Positions 17,574-26,062 of a stretch of 64,000 nt of DNA are shown here, piece after piece. Location: positions 1 to 64,000 of the forward strand of contig JABGOQ010000072.1 in the NCBI GenBank assembly GCA_018645405.1. Reading direction: 5' to 3'. The notes below the pieces were generated by a model, which saw only the letters and a list, made by a program, of their open reading frames with translations, searched no databases and had not been told where the DNA came from. This DNA comes from Anaerolineae bacterium (GTDB lineage: Bacteria > Chloroflexota > Anaerolineae > Anaerolineales > Villigracilaceae). Made by a program: the position numbers and the translations under genes. Within the stretch, counting starts at the first letter, position 1, and the number at the start of each line of letters is the position of its first letter.

Positions 17574-17611
17574 GGCGCTAATTGTATGCTACTTTGCGGA
17601 GCAGAGCAACA

Positions 17612-17636
17612 AAAAAAGCCCCGTTAGGGGCTTTTG
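17612..17636 (-). terminator. Rho-independent terminator after the PilZ gene
   Basis: Read on the minus strand: AAAAGCCCC, loop TAAC, GGGGCTTTT and then a T run. It lies immediately past the PilZ stop codon, between that gene and plsC. Confidence 0.85.
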
Positions 17637-17638
17637 AT

Positions 17639-18037
17639 TTACCATTTGTTTGTGCGAGGAGAGAGTGGTGCGGTGTCACTGCCTTTTTTAGGTTTAGCCT
17701 TCCCGTATAACTGTAAAACGCGATTGAAAACATCACGATCTTCTGAGTGCATTTGAAGAATGTGGAAACCAATATTAAAAACAAAAGGATCAATTGGGTC
17801 AGACTGACACCATTTGCTACGCGCGCTAAAAATCATAAAGGGTTTTTCAGCAACGTCAGGTGTCAGCGCAAGATGAAAACGAAAATCTTGCTCAACAGGA
17901 ATAACTTCATCGCTATCCAACTTAAAACCACCTGTGCTAATATCTGATAAATGGCCAATAAGTTTTTTTGTCGTTGCATCGGTCAGACGCATATAATATG
18001 AAAAATCTTTTCTGTTTTCAACTCTTTTTTCAGCCAT
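17639..18037 (-). CDS. PilZ domain protein (cyclic di-GMP receptor)
   Basis: A 132-residue single-domain PilZ protein. The cyclic di-GMP contacts are both present: an N-terminal arginine-rich segment (KRVENRKDF) and DISTGGF, the D/NxSxxG motif. The C-terminal tail is basic and low-complexity. Such proteins convert the second messenger into changes in motility, adhesion or polysaccharide synthesis through partner binding. It has its own promoter (18066-18094), a strong AAGGAGG ribosome-binding site and its own terminator, so it is a monocistronic unit. Confidence 0.9.
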   Translation of the reverse strand: MAEKRVENRKDFSYYMRLTDATTKKLIGHLSDISTGGFKLDSDEVIPVEQDFRFHLALTPDVAEKPFMIFSARSKWCQSDPIDPFVFNIGFHILQMHSEDRDVFNRVLQLYGKAKPKKGSDTAPLSPRTNKW

Positions 18038-18065
18038 AAGAGACCTCCTTCTCTTTTACTCTCCT

Positions 18066-18094
18066 AGTATAAGTGAAATTGAAGTGAAATTCAA
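18066..18094 (-). promoter_or_regulatory. Sigma70-type promoter of the PilZ gene
   Basis: On the minus strand, TTGAAT (18094-18089) and TATACT (18071-18066) are separated by exactly 17 bases. Transcription would start near 18059, giving a leader of about 20 bases with AAGGAGG. Confidence 0.7.
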
Positions 18095-18101
18095 CTTTTT
18101 G

Positions 18102-19253
18102 TCATGCAATTTTAAGGATATGCGTAAGAATACTTGCGCCAGAGCCACCTATATTTTGTGCCATCCCAATTTTTGCTCCATCTACTTGTGTTTCTCCACA
18201 TTCACCACGTAATTGTTGGACGGATTCGACGATTTGGTACATCCCCGTTGCGCCTACTGGATGCCCGCGCGCCTTCAATCCTCCACGTGTGCAAATCGGG
18301 ATGCGCCCTCCTTTTATCTTGATCTCGTCATCTAAACCGAGTCTCGGCCCTTGTCCTTTTTCTGCAAACCCGCAAGCCTCCAGAGAGAGCGCAGTCATGA
18401 TCGAGAAAGCATCGTGTAATTCGAAAAAATCAATATCATCAGGAGCGACCCCAGCTTGTGCATAAGCGCGTTCTACCGAAAGATATGCCGCCTGTAAAAA
18501 TAGCGGAGTCTTTCGTGAGTGAACACTAATTGTATCGGTAGCAGCTCCACTTCCCGCGATTTGTACCGCTTGCTTATCGCCGCGTACACTCTCGAAGGGC
18601 ACAATTAATGCGGCAGCCGCACCATCGCCCGTCGGCGAAGCATCCATCAAGTTGATAGGCGCAGCGATCATTGCTGAGTTTGTATATTGCTTTGCGCTAA
18701 TTGCAAAGGGCAGTCGTGCGTAAGGATTGTGTATGGCATTCGCATGAGAGTTGATAGAAAAAGGCGCAAAATCTTCGTGCTTCCAGCCATATTCGTACAT
18801 ATAGCGGCGCATAATGAGCGCATTTAACCCAACAAAAGAAATGCCCTGCTCTAACTCCCAATCAGAATCGGCAGCTGTTGCCAGCGCGGAGGTGACTTCA
18901 GTAGGTGCAGCATCAGTCATCTTTTCGACACCGACCACCATCGCTGAATCAATTTCTCCAGAAGCGACTGCAATGATCCCTGCTCGAAATGCGGAAGCCC
19001 CTGAAGAGCAAGCAGATTCGATTTTGGTGGCTTCACCCTTCAAGCCGACCCAGTCAGCGACAACCGTTCCGAGATTGTTTTGTTGATCAATTAGCCCGGA
19101 GAGCATATTTCCTAGAAAAAGTGCCTCAACAGACTCGCGTCTTGCGTCTTTTAACGCAGCGAAAAAAGCTTCGCCCGCTAAGTCTCTAATGGAGCGTTCC
19201 CAGTGTTCGTGTATTTTTGTTTGTCCAATGCCAATAATTGCGATTTCGCGCAT
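18102..19253 (-). CDS. Thiolase family protein (acetyl-CoA acyltransferase / SCP-x type)
   Basis: A 383-residue thiolase-fold enzyme. The nucleophilic Cys lies in ESACSSGASAF; His motifs are HDAF (in FELHDAFSIM) and GHPVGATG. The C-terminal active-site Cys region of degradative thiolases is replaced by GMAQNIGGSGA, as in SCP-x-like and archaeal HMG-pathway thiolases. Those usually pair with a DUF35 zinc-ribbon protein; none is adjacent here. ATG at 19253 is preferred to 19265 because GATGAGG then becomes the ribosome-binding site. Acyl-chain cleavage or acetoacetyl-CoA formation cannot be separated from sequence alone. Confidence 0.85.
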   Translation of the reverse strand: MREIAIIGIGQTKIHEHWERSIRDLAGEAFFAALKDARRESVEALFLGNMLSGLIDQQNNLGTVVADWVGLKGEATKIESACSSGASAFRAGIIAVASGEIDSAMVVGVEKMTDAAPTEVTSALATAADSDWELEQGISFVGLNALIMRRYMYEYGWKHEDFAPFSINSHANAIHNPYARLPFAISAKQYTNSAMIAAPINLMDASPTGDGAAAALIVPFESVRGDKQAVQIAGSGAATDTISVHSRKTPLFLQAAYLSVERAYAQAGVAPDDIDFFELHDAFSIMTALSLEACGFAEKGQGPRLGLDDEIKIKGGRIPICTRGGLKARGHPVGATGMYQIVESVQQLRGECGETQVDGAKIGMAQNIGGSGASILTHILKIA

Positions 19254-19324
19254 GAAGTACCTCATCTTATTGTATACTTTGATGATAATTCTAACCGAAG
19301 GTACTCTCAGGGTCTATCAAAAAA

Positions 19325-19846
19325 ATGACAAATAAAAAATGGAAGAAAGCGGTTCTTGAAAAACTTGCTGAAACAGGGAGCTTGGGCAGAGAATCGGCTG
19401 AATATATCCGCAAATATAAGGCGCGGATTTATTTTAAGAAATATTCTAAAAGCACGGGTGCGCGTTGGTTCTTATTTCACCAGATTTCGCTTAATACACG
19501 TTATTACTCCACCAATACTGATTTGAATAATCCCAAGCTCTTAAGTTTATTGGTACATGAAGTTCATCATCTCAAACAAGGAGTGTTAACCGCACTCTCT
19601 GTTTATGGAGAGCTGGATGCCTGGCAGGTGGAATATCGCTTTCATAAAGAAATTTCTCCTGCGAAGCTGCATTCCGCACTGGAAGAGATACTTATATTAC
19701 CCCTCAATTGGGATCGTGATAATTTACGCCGCGCTGCGAAACTCATGCAAGATTATGCGGGGAAGGGCTACCGTATCAATTGGCTGCCGCTATATCCTAT
19801 TCATAAAGAGATTACGTATTGGGTGAAAAGAAAGAAACCAGCTTGA
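19325..19846 (+). CDS. Small HExxH-motif protein, putative zinc metallopeptidase
   Basis: A 173-residue protein I do not recognise by name. It carries LLVHEVHHLKQG, that is HExxH at residues 78-82, followed 14 residues later by YGELDAWQ, which could supply an acidic third zinc ligand (E96) as in short gluzincin-like folds. There is no signal peptide or membrane helix, so it is probably cytoplasmic. It ends at a strong terminator and stands alone between the divergent thiolase gene and the tetR promoter. Zinc binding is inferred; substrate and role are unknown. Confidence 0.6.
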   Translation: MTNKKWKKAVLEKLAETGSLGRESAEYIRKYKARIYFKKYSKSTGARWFLFHQISLNTRYYSTNTDLNNPKLLSLLVHEVHHLKQGVLTALSVYGELDAWQVEYRFHKEISPAKLHSALEEILILPLNWDRDNLRRAAKLMQDYAGKGYRINWLPLYPIHKEITYWVKRKKPA

Positions 19847-19868
19847 CATCTGTTTGTTTGTGTTTCTT

Positions 19869-19910
19869 ACGGGATATTTGTTTTTAAGCAAATATCCCGT
19901 TTTTATTTTT
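19869..19910 (+). terminator. Rho-independent terminator after the HExxH gene
   Basis: Perfect 12-base stem ACGGGATATTTG/CAAATATCCCGT (19869-19880, 19889-19900) followed by TTTTATTTTT. It insulates the tetR operon promoter that begins 11 bases further on. Confidence 0.92.
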
Positions 19911-19920
19911 AAGAATTAAC

Positions 19921-19949
19921 TTGACTTTCTCCTCTAAAAATGCTAATAT
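19921..19949 (+). promoter_or_regulatory. Promoter of the tetR efflux operon
   Basis: TTGACT (19921-19926), 17-base spacer, TAATAT (19944-19949): a near-consensus sigma70 promoter. The predicted start point falls inside the palindromic operator just downstream. Confidence 0.85.
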
Positions 19950-19955
19950 AAAAAC

Positions 19956-19967
19956 GAACGATCGTTC
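19956..19967. promoter_or_regulatory. Palindromic operator, probable TetR autoregulatory site
   Basis: Perfect 12-base palindrome GAACGATCGTTC, within ACGAACGATCGTTCAT, lying at about +1 to +12 of the promoter and 17 bases before the tetR start codon. Position and symmetry are those of a TetR-family operator blocking transcription initiation. Confidence 0.75.
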
Positions 19968-19984
19968 ATTTCTATGGTAAATAT

Positions 19985-20587
19985 ATGACAGAGCCCATCT
20001 TATCCAAAGGTAAACGCACAAGACAAGCGATTGAAGAAGCTGCTTACGAACTCTTCCTTGACCAAGGGTATTCGGCTACGTCCATGCGTCAGATTGCAGA
20101 GCAGGCGGGCATAGCATTGGGTGGAATCTACAATCATTTTGCTGGCAAAGAAGCTATTTTTACCGCTGTTATTCTCAACCAACATCCTTATAAGCAGATT
20201 CTTCCTATAGCTTTGGCTGTAGAAGGGGATGACGTAGAATCATTTGTATATAACACTGCACAGGCGTTGGTAGATGAACTTGGGTACAGCCCAGATTTCT
20301 TAAAACTGGTCTTTATCGAAGTCGTTGAGTTTGGCGGGAAGCATATGGCTGCTCTTTTTCAGGATGTTTTCCCGCAAATTTTGCCTCTCTTGGAGCGTTT
20401 TCAATCAGATAAAGTGCGTGCTATCCCGCCAGTCATGTTAATGCGTGTTTTTATTGGCACCTTTATTGCCTATTACTTAACAGAAGAAATGTTAGGAGAT
20501 GTCGTGATGCCAGACTTGCAAGAAGAAGCAATGGGACATTTTGCAGATATTTTTTTACACGGCGTATTAAAGCCAAAGGAGCAATAA
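19985..20587 (+). CDS. TetR/AcrR family transcriptional regulator
   Basis: A 200-residue repressor with the TetR helix-turn-helix at about residues 10-55 (TRQAIEEAAYELFLDQGYSATSMRQIAEQAGIALGGIYNHFAGKEAIF) and an all-helical ligand domain. It heads an operon encoding a membrane methyltransferase homologue, an ABC-2 permease, an HlyD protein and two ATPases. This order recalls the CecR (YbiH)-YbhGFSR system of E. coli. The palindrome at 19956-19967 is the likely binding site, so it probably represses itself and the whole pump until a toxic ligand binds. Confidence 0.92.
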   Translation: MTEPILSKGKRTRQAIEEAAYELFLDQGYSATSMRQIAEQAGIALGGIYNHFAGKEAIFTAVILNQHPYKQILPIALAVEGDDVESFVYNTAQALVDELGYSPDFLKLVFIEVVEFGGKHMAALFQDVFPQILPLLERFQSDKVRAIPPVMLMRVFIGTFIAYYLTEEMLGDVVMPDLQEEAMGHFADIFLHGVLKPKEQ

Positions 20588-20590
20588 GCG

Positions 20591-21256
20591 ATGTTTAAAA
20601 AACAAGGTTGGCATTTCTTGTCTTTAGTAGTCTTGCTGGCAGGCGTTGCCGCGCTCTTTGGGGATGATTTTGCAAGTGGGCAATTATGGGGCGCAAGTAC
20701 AAAGTTTTGGTTCTGGTTTGCGATTGGTGTTCCGGTTGCGCATCAGATAGTTGTGCCCATAATTTGGCGGGGAGAACTTTATCATCAGTGGATGACCAAA
20801 ATCTTCGGAGATAAAGGCTTTTTGATTTATAAAATTATTTTCAGCATCCTTTTCATTGCGCGCCCTATTTCTGTGATTTTGGTTGGCATTTCCAACAAAA
20901 ACACGCTCCATCTAAATCCCTTTTTTGCGTATATTTTGGGGTTTCTTTTACTCATCCCAGCAGTTTACGGCATGTATTCAGTCATCCGCTATTTTGGCAT
21001 AGATCGTGCTTATGGCATCGACCATTTTGAGCCAGAAATATATTTGAATAAACCATTCGTAAAACAGGGCTTATTTAAATATACTGACAATGCCATGTAT
21101 AAATTTGTCTTTTTAGCACTTTGGGCTATAGGCTTAGGCTTTCTCTCCAAAGCAGCCTTATTGGTGGCAGCATTCAATCATCTATATATCTGGGTGCATT
21201 TCTACTTTACAGAATTGCCTGATATTCGCCACATATACGGTCAATCTGCCGAATAG
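20591..21256 (+). CDS. PEMT-like integral membrane methyltransferase family protein
   Basis: A 221-residue protein with five to six membrane helices. The C-terminal half fits the phospholipid/isoprenylcysteine methyltransferase superfamily: FVKQGLFKYTDNAMYKFVFLALW, where relatives have a GLF..xR/TNPMY motif, and the terminal HFYFTELPDIRHIYG, where Glu and Asp-Ile/Met before the end are characteristic. Asn-Pro reads Asn-Ala here. The substrate could be phosphatidylethanolamine or another small lipid. It follows tetR by three bases, so membrane-lipid modification may accompany the efflux response. Confidence 0.65.
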   Translation: MFKKQGWHFLSLVVLLAGVAALFGDDFASGQLWGASTKFWFWFAIGVPVAHQIVVPIIWRGELYHQWMTKIFGDKGFLIYKIIFSILFIARPISVILVGISNKNTLHLNPFFAYILGFLLLIPAVYGMYSVIRYFGIDRAYGIDHFEPEIYLNKPFVKQGLFKYTDNAMYKFVFLALWAIGLGFLSKAALLVAAFNHLYIWVHFYFTELPDIRHIYGQSAE

Positions 21257-21263
21257 GAGACGT

Positions 21264-22391
21264 ATGAATTCTCGATTAATTTCAATTATCCGCAAGGAAT
21301 TCATTCAGATTATTCGTGATCCACGTACTCTGGCAATGATCCTTGTTGTTCCGGTCATGCAATTATTTCTGCTGGGTTATGCCGCAACCACCGATGTGCG
21401 GAATGTCCCCATTGCGGTTTGGGATCAAAGTCGCAGCCCAGAATCTCGCGCTTTGCTGGATGCATTTCGCTCCGCAGACTATTTCCGTATCGCCTTTGAT
21501 ATTTGTTCAGATGCTGAACTACGCGACCTGATTGAAAGGGGTGAAGCACGCGCTGCCATCATCATCCCGCCAGATTATAGCCAGCGTCTGCTCGAAGGGG
21601 ATGCTCAAGTCTCGATGATTCTGGATGGTTCCGATTCCACTGTTGGGGGAACGGCGCTCTCCACCGCACGACTGATCGGGCAATCACACGCCACTAAATT
21701 AATGCAGGAGCAAGCCGCTCGGTCCGGGAGAAGCGCAGAATTTAATCCCCCTTTAGAAGTTCGCACGCAGGTTTGGTACAACCCCGATTTGAACTCTGCC
21801 TACTTCATGATTCCTGGCGTGATCGGAATGATCCTTTTTGCCATCACATCCATTCTGACGGCAACGACTATCGTCCGTGAGCGAGAACGTGGCACCATCG
21901 AGCAATTGATCGTCACGCCTATCCGTTCATGGGAGTTGGTGGTTGGTAAATTGACACCTTATGTCATCCTTTCCCTTTTTGATACGCTGGTTGTGCTAGC
22001 GGTTGGAAATTTTTGGTTCAAGGTGCCAGTTCGCGGCGATCTTGGTTTGATCATTGGCACATCTGGATTACTACTTCTTTCTGGTCTGGGAATTGGCTTA
22101 TTTGCTTCGACTACAGCAAATACGCAACAAGAAGCCTTTATGACTGTCTGGATGACTCTCTTACCAGCCATATTTCTTGCCGGTTTTTTATTTCCAATAG
22201 AAGCCATGCCCCTAGTCTTACGCTGGGTTTCCTATATTATTCCCCTGCGCTACTATTTGGTTATTATTCGCGCATTATTACTCAAAGGTGTTGGCGCGGC
22301 AGCCTTGCAAAATGAGATCATTGCCCTTGCTATTTTTGGCGTCGGCATTATGAGCGCAGCTGCAATGCGTTTCCGTAAACGACTTGATTAG
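21264..22391 (+). CDS. ABC-2 type transporter permease (YhhJ/YbhR-like)
   Basis: A 375-residue ABC-2 permease: one N-terminal helix, a large extracytoplasmic domain (about 45-170), then five helices with the conserved ATTIVRERERGTIEQLIVTPI block and the LAGFLFPIEAMP segment. Proteins of this kind form the membrane part of drug or lipid exporters. It sits between the PEMT-like gene and the HlyD gene with spacings of under ten bases. Only one permease gene is present although two ATPase genes follow, so it should work as a homodimer. Confidence 0.92.
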   Translation: MNSRLISIIRKEFIQIIRDPRTLAMILVVPVMQLFLLGYAATTDVRNVPIAVWDQSRSPESRALLDAFRSADYFRIAFDICSDAELRDLIERGEARAAIIIPPDYSQRLLEGDAQVSMILDGSDSTVGGTALSTARLIGQSHATKLMQEQAARSGRSAEFNPPLEVRTQVWYNPDLNSAYFMIPGVIGMILFAITSILTATTIVRERERGTIEQLIVTPIRSWELVVGKLTPYVILSLFDTLVVLAVGNFWFKVPVRGDLGLIIGTSGLLLLSGLGIGLFASTTANTQQEAFMTVWMTLLPAIFLAGFLFPIEAMPLVLRWVSYIIPLRYYLVIIRALLLKGVGAAALQNEIIALAIFGVGIMSAAAMRFRKRLD

Positions 22392-22399
22392 GAGTTCCC

Positions 22400-23704
22400 A
22401 TGCATAAAAAACGTCCCCCCATTCCTGTAATTGTGATTATCCTTTTAGTTGTTCTAATTGGTGGCTATTATGGATTAGAAAATTTATTCACGGAAAATAA
22501 CAGCGGATTAAGTGCCTCAGGCAGTATTGAAGCTGTGGAGGTTAACGTCTCGCCAGAGATGGCGGGCAAAGTTAGCGAAGTTCTCGTTGCTGAGGGCGAT
22601 TCCGTTCAGGCGGATTCACCGCTTCTCGCTCTTGACCCGAGCTTGCTCGCTGCGCAACGAACGGTTGCCCTATCCCAAGTAGATTCCGCCAACGCTGCAT
22701 TAAAGACTGCTCAATACCAATATGATCTTACACTCCAAAATGCGTTGATTGCCCAACAAGCATCCACCGCCATAGATTGGCGCTACGCCTCCCCTGATGA
22801 GTTCAGTCAGCCTCTTTGGTTCTTTCTCAAAACCGAACAGATCGATGCGGTGGAAGAAGAATTAAAAAGAGCTGAAACCGCACTATCTGATGCTCAAAAT
22901 GAGCTGGCGACAATCATCTCAGATTTGGATAACACCGAGTTTTTGGTAGCAGCAGAACGCCTTAACCTCGCTCGGATTGCATTTCTTGTTGCCAGAGATG
23001 TCAAAATTCAATCGGAGTATGCTGCACAGGGTGGTGGTTTGCGTGATGCATCTTATGATGCCTATAACGATGCAGAGGACGAGCTTAACGCCGCAGAAGA
23101 AGCCTATTTTGACTTGCTCAATACCGAAGCAGAAGATGATGTGCAAGATGCGCGCGGAAAAGTCGTTGTCGCCCAGCAACGCTATGATGTAGCTTATACA
23201 CATCTCCTTGCGCTCCAAACTGGTGAAGAATCAGCGGCAGTAACCAGCGAGCAAAATGCACTTGGGCAAACGCAAAGCGCATTGGATCAAGCTAAAGCAA
23301 ATTTGGCTTTGCTCGATACCCAGATCGCCAAATTAACGATTTATGCTCCCGCAAGCGGAACTGTTTTGACACGCAACGTAGAGCCGGGCGAATTCGTTCA
23401 GCCGGGTGCAACAGCCCTTACCCTCGCTGATCTATCTGAATTAAAGATTACAGTTTACGTCCCCGAAGATCGCTATGGTGAAATCTCTCTGGGACAGCAG
23501 GCTGAGATCAGTGTCGATTCTTTCCCCAATGAAACCTTTTCTGCCACAGTGGTTTATATTGCAAACTCAGCCGAATATACACCGCGCAATGTCCAGACAG
23601 TGGAAGGGCGCAGCAGCACAGTTTATGCCGTCAAACTGAAAGTGGATGATCCAGCAGGGAAGCTCAAGCCAGGTATGCCCGCAGATGTGAAATTTAACGA
23701 GTGA
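22400..23704 (+). CDS. HlyD/EmrA-family membrane fusion (adaptor) protein
   Basis: A 434-residue periplasmic adaptor-type protein: one N-terminal anchor helix (about 8-28), first half of the lipoyl domain (SGSIEAVEVNVSPEMAGKVSEVLVAEGDSV), a long coiled-coil hairpin (about 85-300, DAQNELATIISDLD and LDQAKANLALLDTQ), the second lipoyl half (APASGTVLTRNVEPGEFV) and a beta-barrel ending LKPGMPADVKF. It corresponds to YbhG/YhiI. In an organism without an obvious outer-membrane channel partner nearby, it would extend the pump outward from the membrane. Confidence 0.93.
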   Translation: MHKKRPPIPVIVIILLVVLIGGYYGLENLFTENNSGLSASGSIEAVEVNVSPEMAGKVSEVLVAEGDSVQADSPLLALDPSLLAAQRTVALSQVDSANAALKTAQYQYDLTLQNALIAQQASTAIDWRYASPDEFSQPLWFFLKTEQIDAVEEELKRAETALSDAQNELATIISDLDNTEFLVAAERLNLARIAFLVARDVKIQSEYAAQGGGLRDASYDAYNDAEDELNAAEEAYFDLLNTEAEDDVQDARGKVVVAQQRYDVAYTHLLALQTGEESAAVTSEQNALGQTQSALDQAKANLALLDTQIAKLTIYAPASGTVLTRNVEPGEFVQPGATALTLADLSELKITVYVPEDRYGEISLGQQAEISVDSFPNETFSATVVYIANSAEYTPRNVQTVEGRSSTVYAVKLKVDDPAGKLKPGMPADVKFNE

Positions 23705-23711
23705 GGAAATA

Positions 23712-24176
23712 ATGAGTGTAGATGATTTCAACTGGCAGCGCATGAAATATATCCAAAAGCTTCATCGTGTTCTCTACGCGATCGGGCTTGGACCGCTTAT
23801 CGGAAAAATCATCCTTCTTTTAACGACAACTGGCAGAAAATCAGGGTTGAAGCGCGTGACACCCTTGCAATATGAAGAAATTGACGGCAAATATTATCTT
23901 GGCTCAGCGCGTGGCCTGAACGCAGATTGGGTACGTAATATTCAAGCAAACTCTCAAGTGAATATTCGAGTCAAATCAGACTCTTATCAAGGCCAAGCCG
24001 AGATTGTTACCGACCCAGCCCGTTTTGCGGATTTTATCGAAATTCGCCTTGAGCGGCATCCAGTTATGGTTGGCTTGATGATGGAAAAAGTGCACGGTTT
24101 ATCCAAAGAACCCAGTCGTGAAGAATTGAAAAAAATGGCAGAAAAAGAATCCTTGGTGATCATTACACTTCTTTAG
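23712..24176 (+). CDS. Deazaflavin (F420)-dependent nitroreductase/quinone reductase family protein
   Basis: A 154-residue split-barrel protein of the DUF385/Ddn family. The motifs LLLTTTGRKSGLKRVTPL, YLGSARGLNADWVRNIQANSQVNI and the terminal VIITL strand are the family pattern that holds F420H2. Members reduce quinones and nitro compounds. It lies within the efflux operon between the adaptor and ATPase genes, so chemical reduction may accompany export of xenobiotics. The NADPH:F420 oxidoreductase gene at 31409-32077 supports presence of the cofactor. Confidence 0.82.
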   Translation: MSVDDFNWQRMKYIQKLHRVLYAIGLGPLIGKIILLLTTTGRKSGLKRVTPLQYEEIDGKYYLGSARGLNADWVRNIQANSQVNIRVKSDSYQGQAEIVTDPARFADFIEIRLERHPVMVGLMMEKVHGLSKEPSREELKKMAEKESLVIITLL

Positions 24177-24193
24177 GGTAGCGAGAATAATTG

Positions 24194-25135
24194 ATGGAAT
24201 ATCTAATTCAAGCAGAAAATCTCCACAAATCCTTCGGTGAAAACCACGCTGTTAATGGTATTTCCCTGCAAGTTGCCGAGGGCGAGATATTTGGTCTCGT
24301 TGGCTCTGATGGTGCAGGAAAAACCACAACCTTGCGCCTTCTGGTTGGTGCTATGTTGCCAGATTCCGGAAAAGTTATCGTAGAAGGACAGCCTCTCTCT
24401 GATTACGAAGAAGAAATTCGTGCCCAAATTGGTTACCTCTCGCAACGCTTCTCGATGTATGAAGATTTGACCGTCTTGGAAAATATCCGTTTCTTTGCCG
24501 AAGTACGTAATCTCTCTGCAAAAGAATGGCTACCGCGCAGCATGGATATTCTGGATTTTGTTGGCTTGGCTGATTTCAAAGATCGTCGCGCGAGTCAACT
24601 CTCAGGTGGGATGAAACAGAAACTAGGGCTGGCGAGCGCGCTTGTCCATCGTCCGCGCATCTTATTGCTCGACGAACCAACGACAGGCGTCGACCCTGTC
24701 ACCCGCCAGGATTTTTGGCAACTCATCATTCGCCTCGTCTCCGACGAAAGCCTGACCGTTCTGATCAGCACCCCCTATATGGATGAAGCAGCTCGCTGCG
24801 GGCGTTTGGGATTTATGCGGGATGGACGTCTGCTTAAGAGCGGGACACCCGCTGAGTTGCGTGCAGATCTTGATGGAAGCATCCTTGAATTACGCGGGGA
24901 ACCGCTCCGTGATTTACGCTTGCTCGCCGCTATGGATGAAGATGTCCTCGACGTACACACTTTCGGCGACCGCCTTCATCTGCGGATTACCAGCGGGCAG
25001 GCTGATGCGCTTCTCAAACGCTTACCGCAGCAACTTGCTACACAAGGCGGAAAAGTGGATACCCTTCGCATAATTCCCCCAACGCTGGAAGATGTTTTTA
25101 TTGCCCTAACCGCTTCGGAGATTGCAGATGCCTGA
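24194..25135 (+). CDS. ABC transporter ATPase with altered H-loop
   Basis: A 313-residue ABC ATPase. Walker A GSDGAGKTT, the signature LSGGMKQKLGLASAL and Walker B ILLLDEPTTGVDP are present. The switch histidine is missing: STHYMDEA of the family reads STPYMDEA, so this site is probably slow or inactive. It matches the first half of RbbA/YbhF-type double ATPases, where the N-terminal copy is also the atypical one. It overlaps the next ATPase gene by eight bases. ATG at 24194 is used; a TTG precedes it in frame. Confidence 0.93.
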   Translation: MEYLIQAENLHKSFGENHAVNGISLQVAEGEIFGLVGSDGAGKTTTLRLLVGAMLPDSGKVIVEGQPLSDYEEEIRAQIGYLSQRFSMYEDLTVLENIRFFAEVRNLSAKEWLPRSMDILDFVGLADFKDRRASQLSGGMKQKLGLASALVHRPRILLLDEPTTGVDPVTRQDFWQLIIRLVSDESLTVLISTPYMDEAARCGRLGFMRDGRLLKSGTPAELRADLDGSILELRGEPLRDLRLLAAMDEDVLDVHTFGDRLHLRITSGQADALLKRLPQQLATQGGKVDTLRIIPPTLEDVFIALTASEIADA

Positions 25136-26039
25136 ACCCGCCATCATCACTCACGATCTAACACGCCGTTTTGGCGAATTTGTCGCCGTTGACCACATCT
25201 CGTTTCAAGTCAATCAGGGCGAAGTTATAGGTTATCTTGGGCCCAATGGGTCAGGGAAAACCACCACCATCCGGATGTTATTGGGATTATTGAAGCCTTC
25301 GGAAGGGCATGCAACTGTTTTGGGTTACGATGCTTTTCGCCAAACAGAAGAAGTACGCGCGCGCGCGGGTTATATGTCACAGAAATTTGCTTTATATGAT
25401 GATCTGACAGTCTGGGAAAATATTGAATTCTACGGCGGTGTTTATGGTGTGCGTGATAAGAAACTTTTAAACGCGACTCTGGAACGAGTCGGGTTAATTG
25501 GTTATGAACGTGAGAATACTGGCAGCCTTTCAGCAGGCTGGAGACAACGCCTTGCGCTTTCGATTGCGCTGGTACACAAGCCAAAATTACTCTTTCTCGA
25601 TGAACCAACCAGCGGAGTTGATCCAAACGCTCGTCGCGTTTTCTGGGATTTGATTTATGATCTCGCCAATGAAGGCACGACGGTCTTTGTGACCACACAT
25701 TATATGGACGAAGCGGAGTATTGCGAGCGAGTGGGTATTATGCGTGATGGGAAATTATTGGCAATGGATAACCCCGCGATACTTAAAGAGGAGACACTCC
25801 CTGGTCCCGTCTGGGATTTATTTGCGACACCCTTGGAAACAGCTCTGGACGCACTTTCTACTGTTGATGGAGTTTTACGGGCGGGCTTGGCTGGAAATCA
25901 CTTACGAATTATTACAGAACCGAAAATAGTTGCACTGGATGTGATAGACCCACTCAGAGCTGCTAATGTGGAGGTAAATACAATCAAACGCGGTGACCCT
26001 ACGTTAGAAGATGTGTTTTTATCCTTGGCAAAAGATTAA
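25128..26039 (+). CDS. ABC transporter ATPase with complete catalytic motifs
   Basis: A 303-residue ABC ATPase: Walker A GPNGSGKTTTIRML, signature LSAGWRQRLALSIAL, Walker B LLFLDEPTSGVDP and an intact H-loop TTHYMDEA. It corresponds to the second half of YbhF/RbbA. ATG at 25128 has CGGAG seven bases upstream and overlaps the preceding stop. The pair is expected to form an asymmetric heterodimer on the single ABC-2 permease upstream. It ends the operon before a bidirectional terminator. Confidence 0.94.
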   Translation: MPEPAIITHDLTRRFGEFVAVDHISFQVNQGEVIGYLGPNGSGKTTTIRMLLGLLKPSEGHATVLGYDAFRQTEEVRARAGYMSQKFALYDDLTVWENIEFYGGVYGVRDKKLLNATLERVGLIGYERENTGSLSAGWRQRLALSIALVHKPKLLFLDEPTSGVDPNARRVFWDLIYDLANEGTTVFVTTHYMDEAEYCERVGIMRDGKLLAMDNPAILKEETLPGPVWDLFATPLETALDALSTVDGVLRAGLAGNHLRIITEPKIVALDVIDPLRAANVEVNTIKRGDPTLEDVFLSLAKD

Positions 26040-26062
26040 GCAAGATTGACATGAAATAAAGT

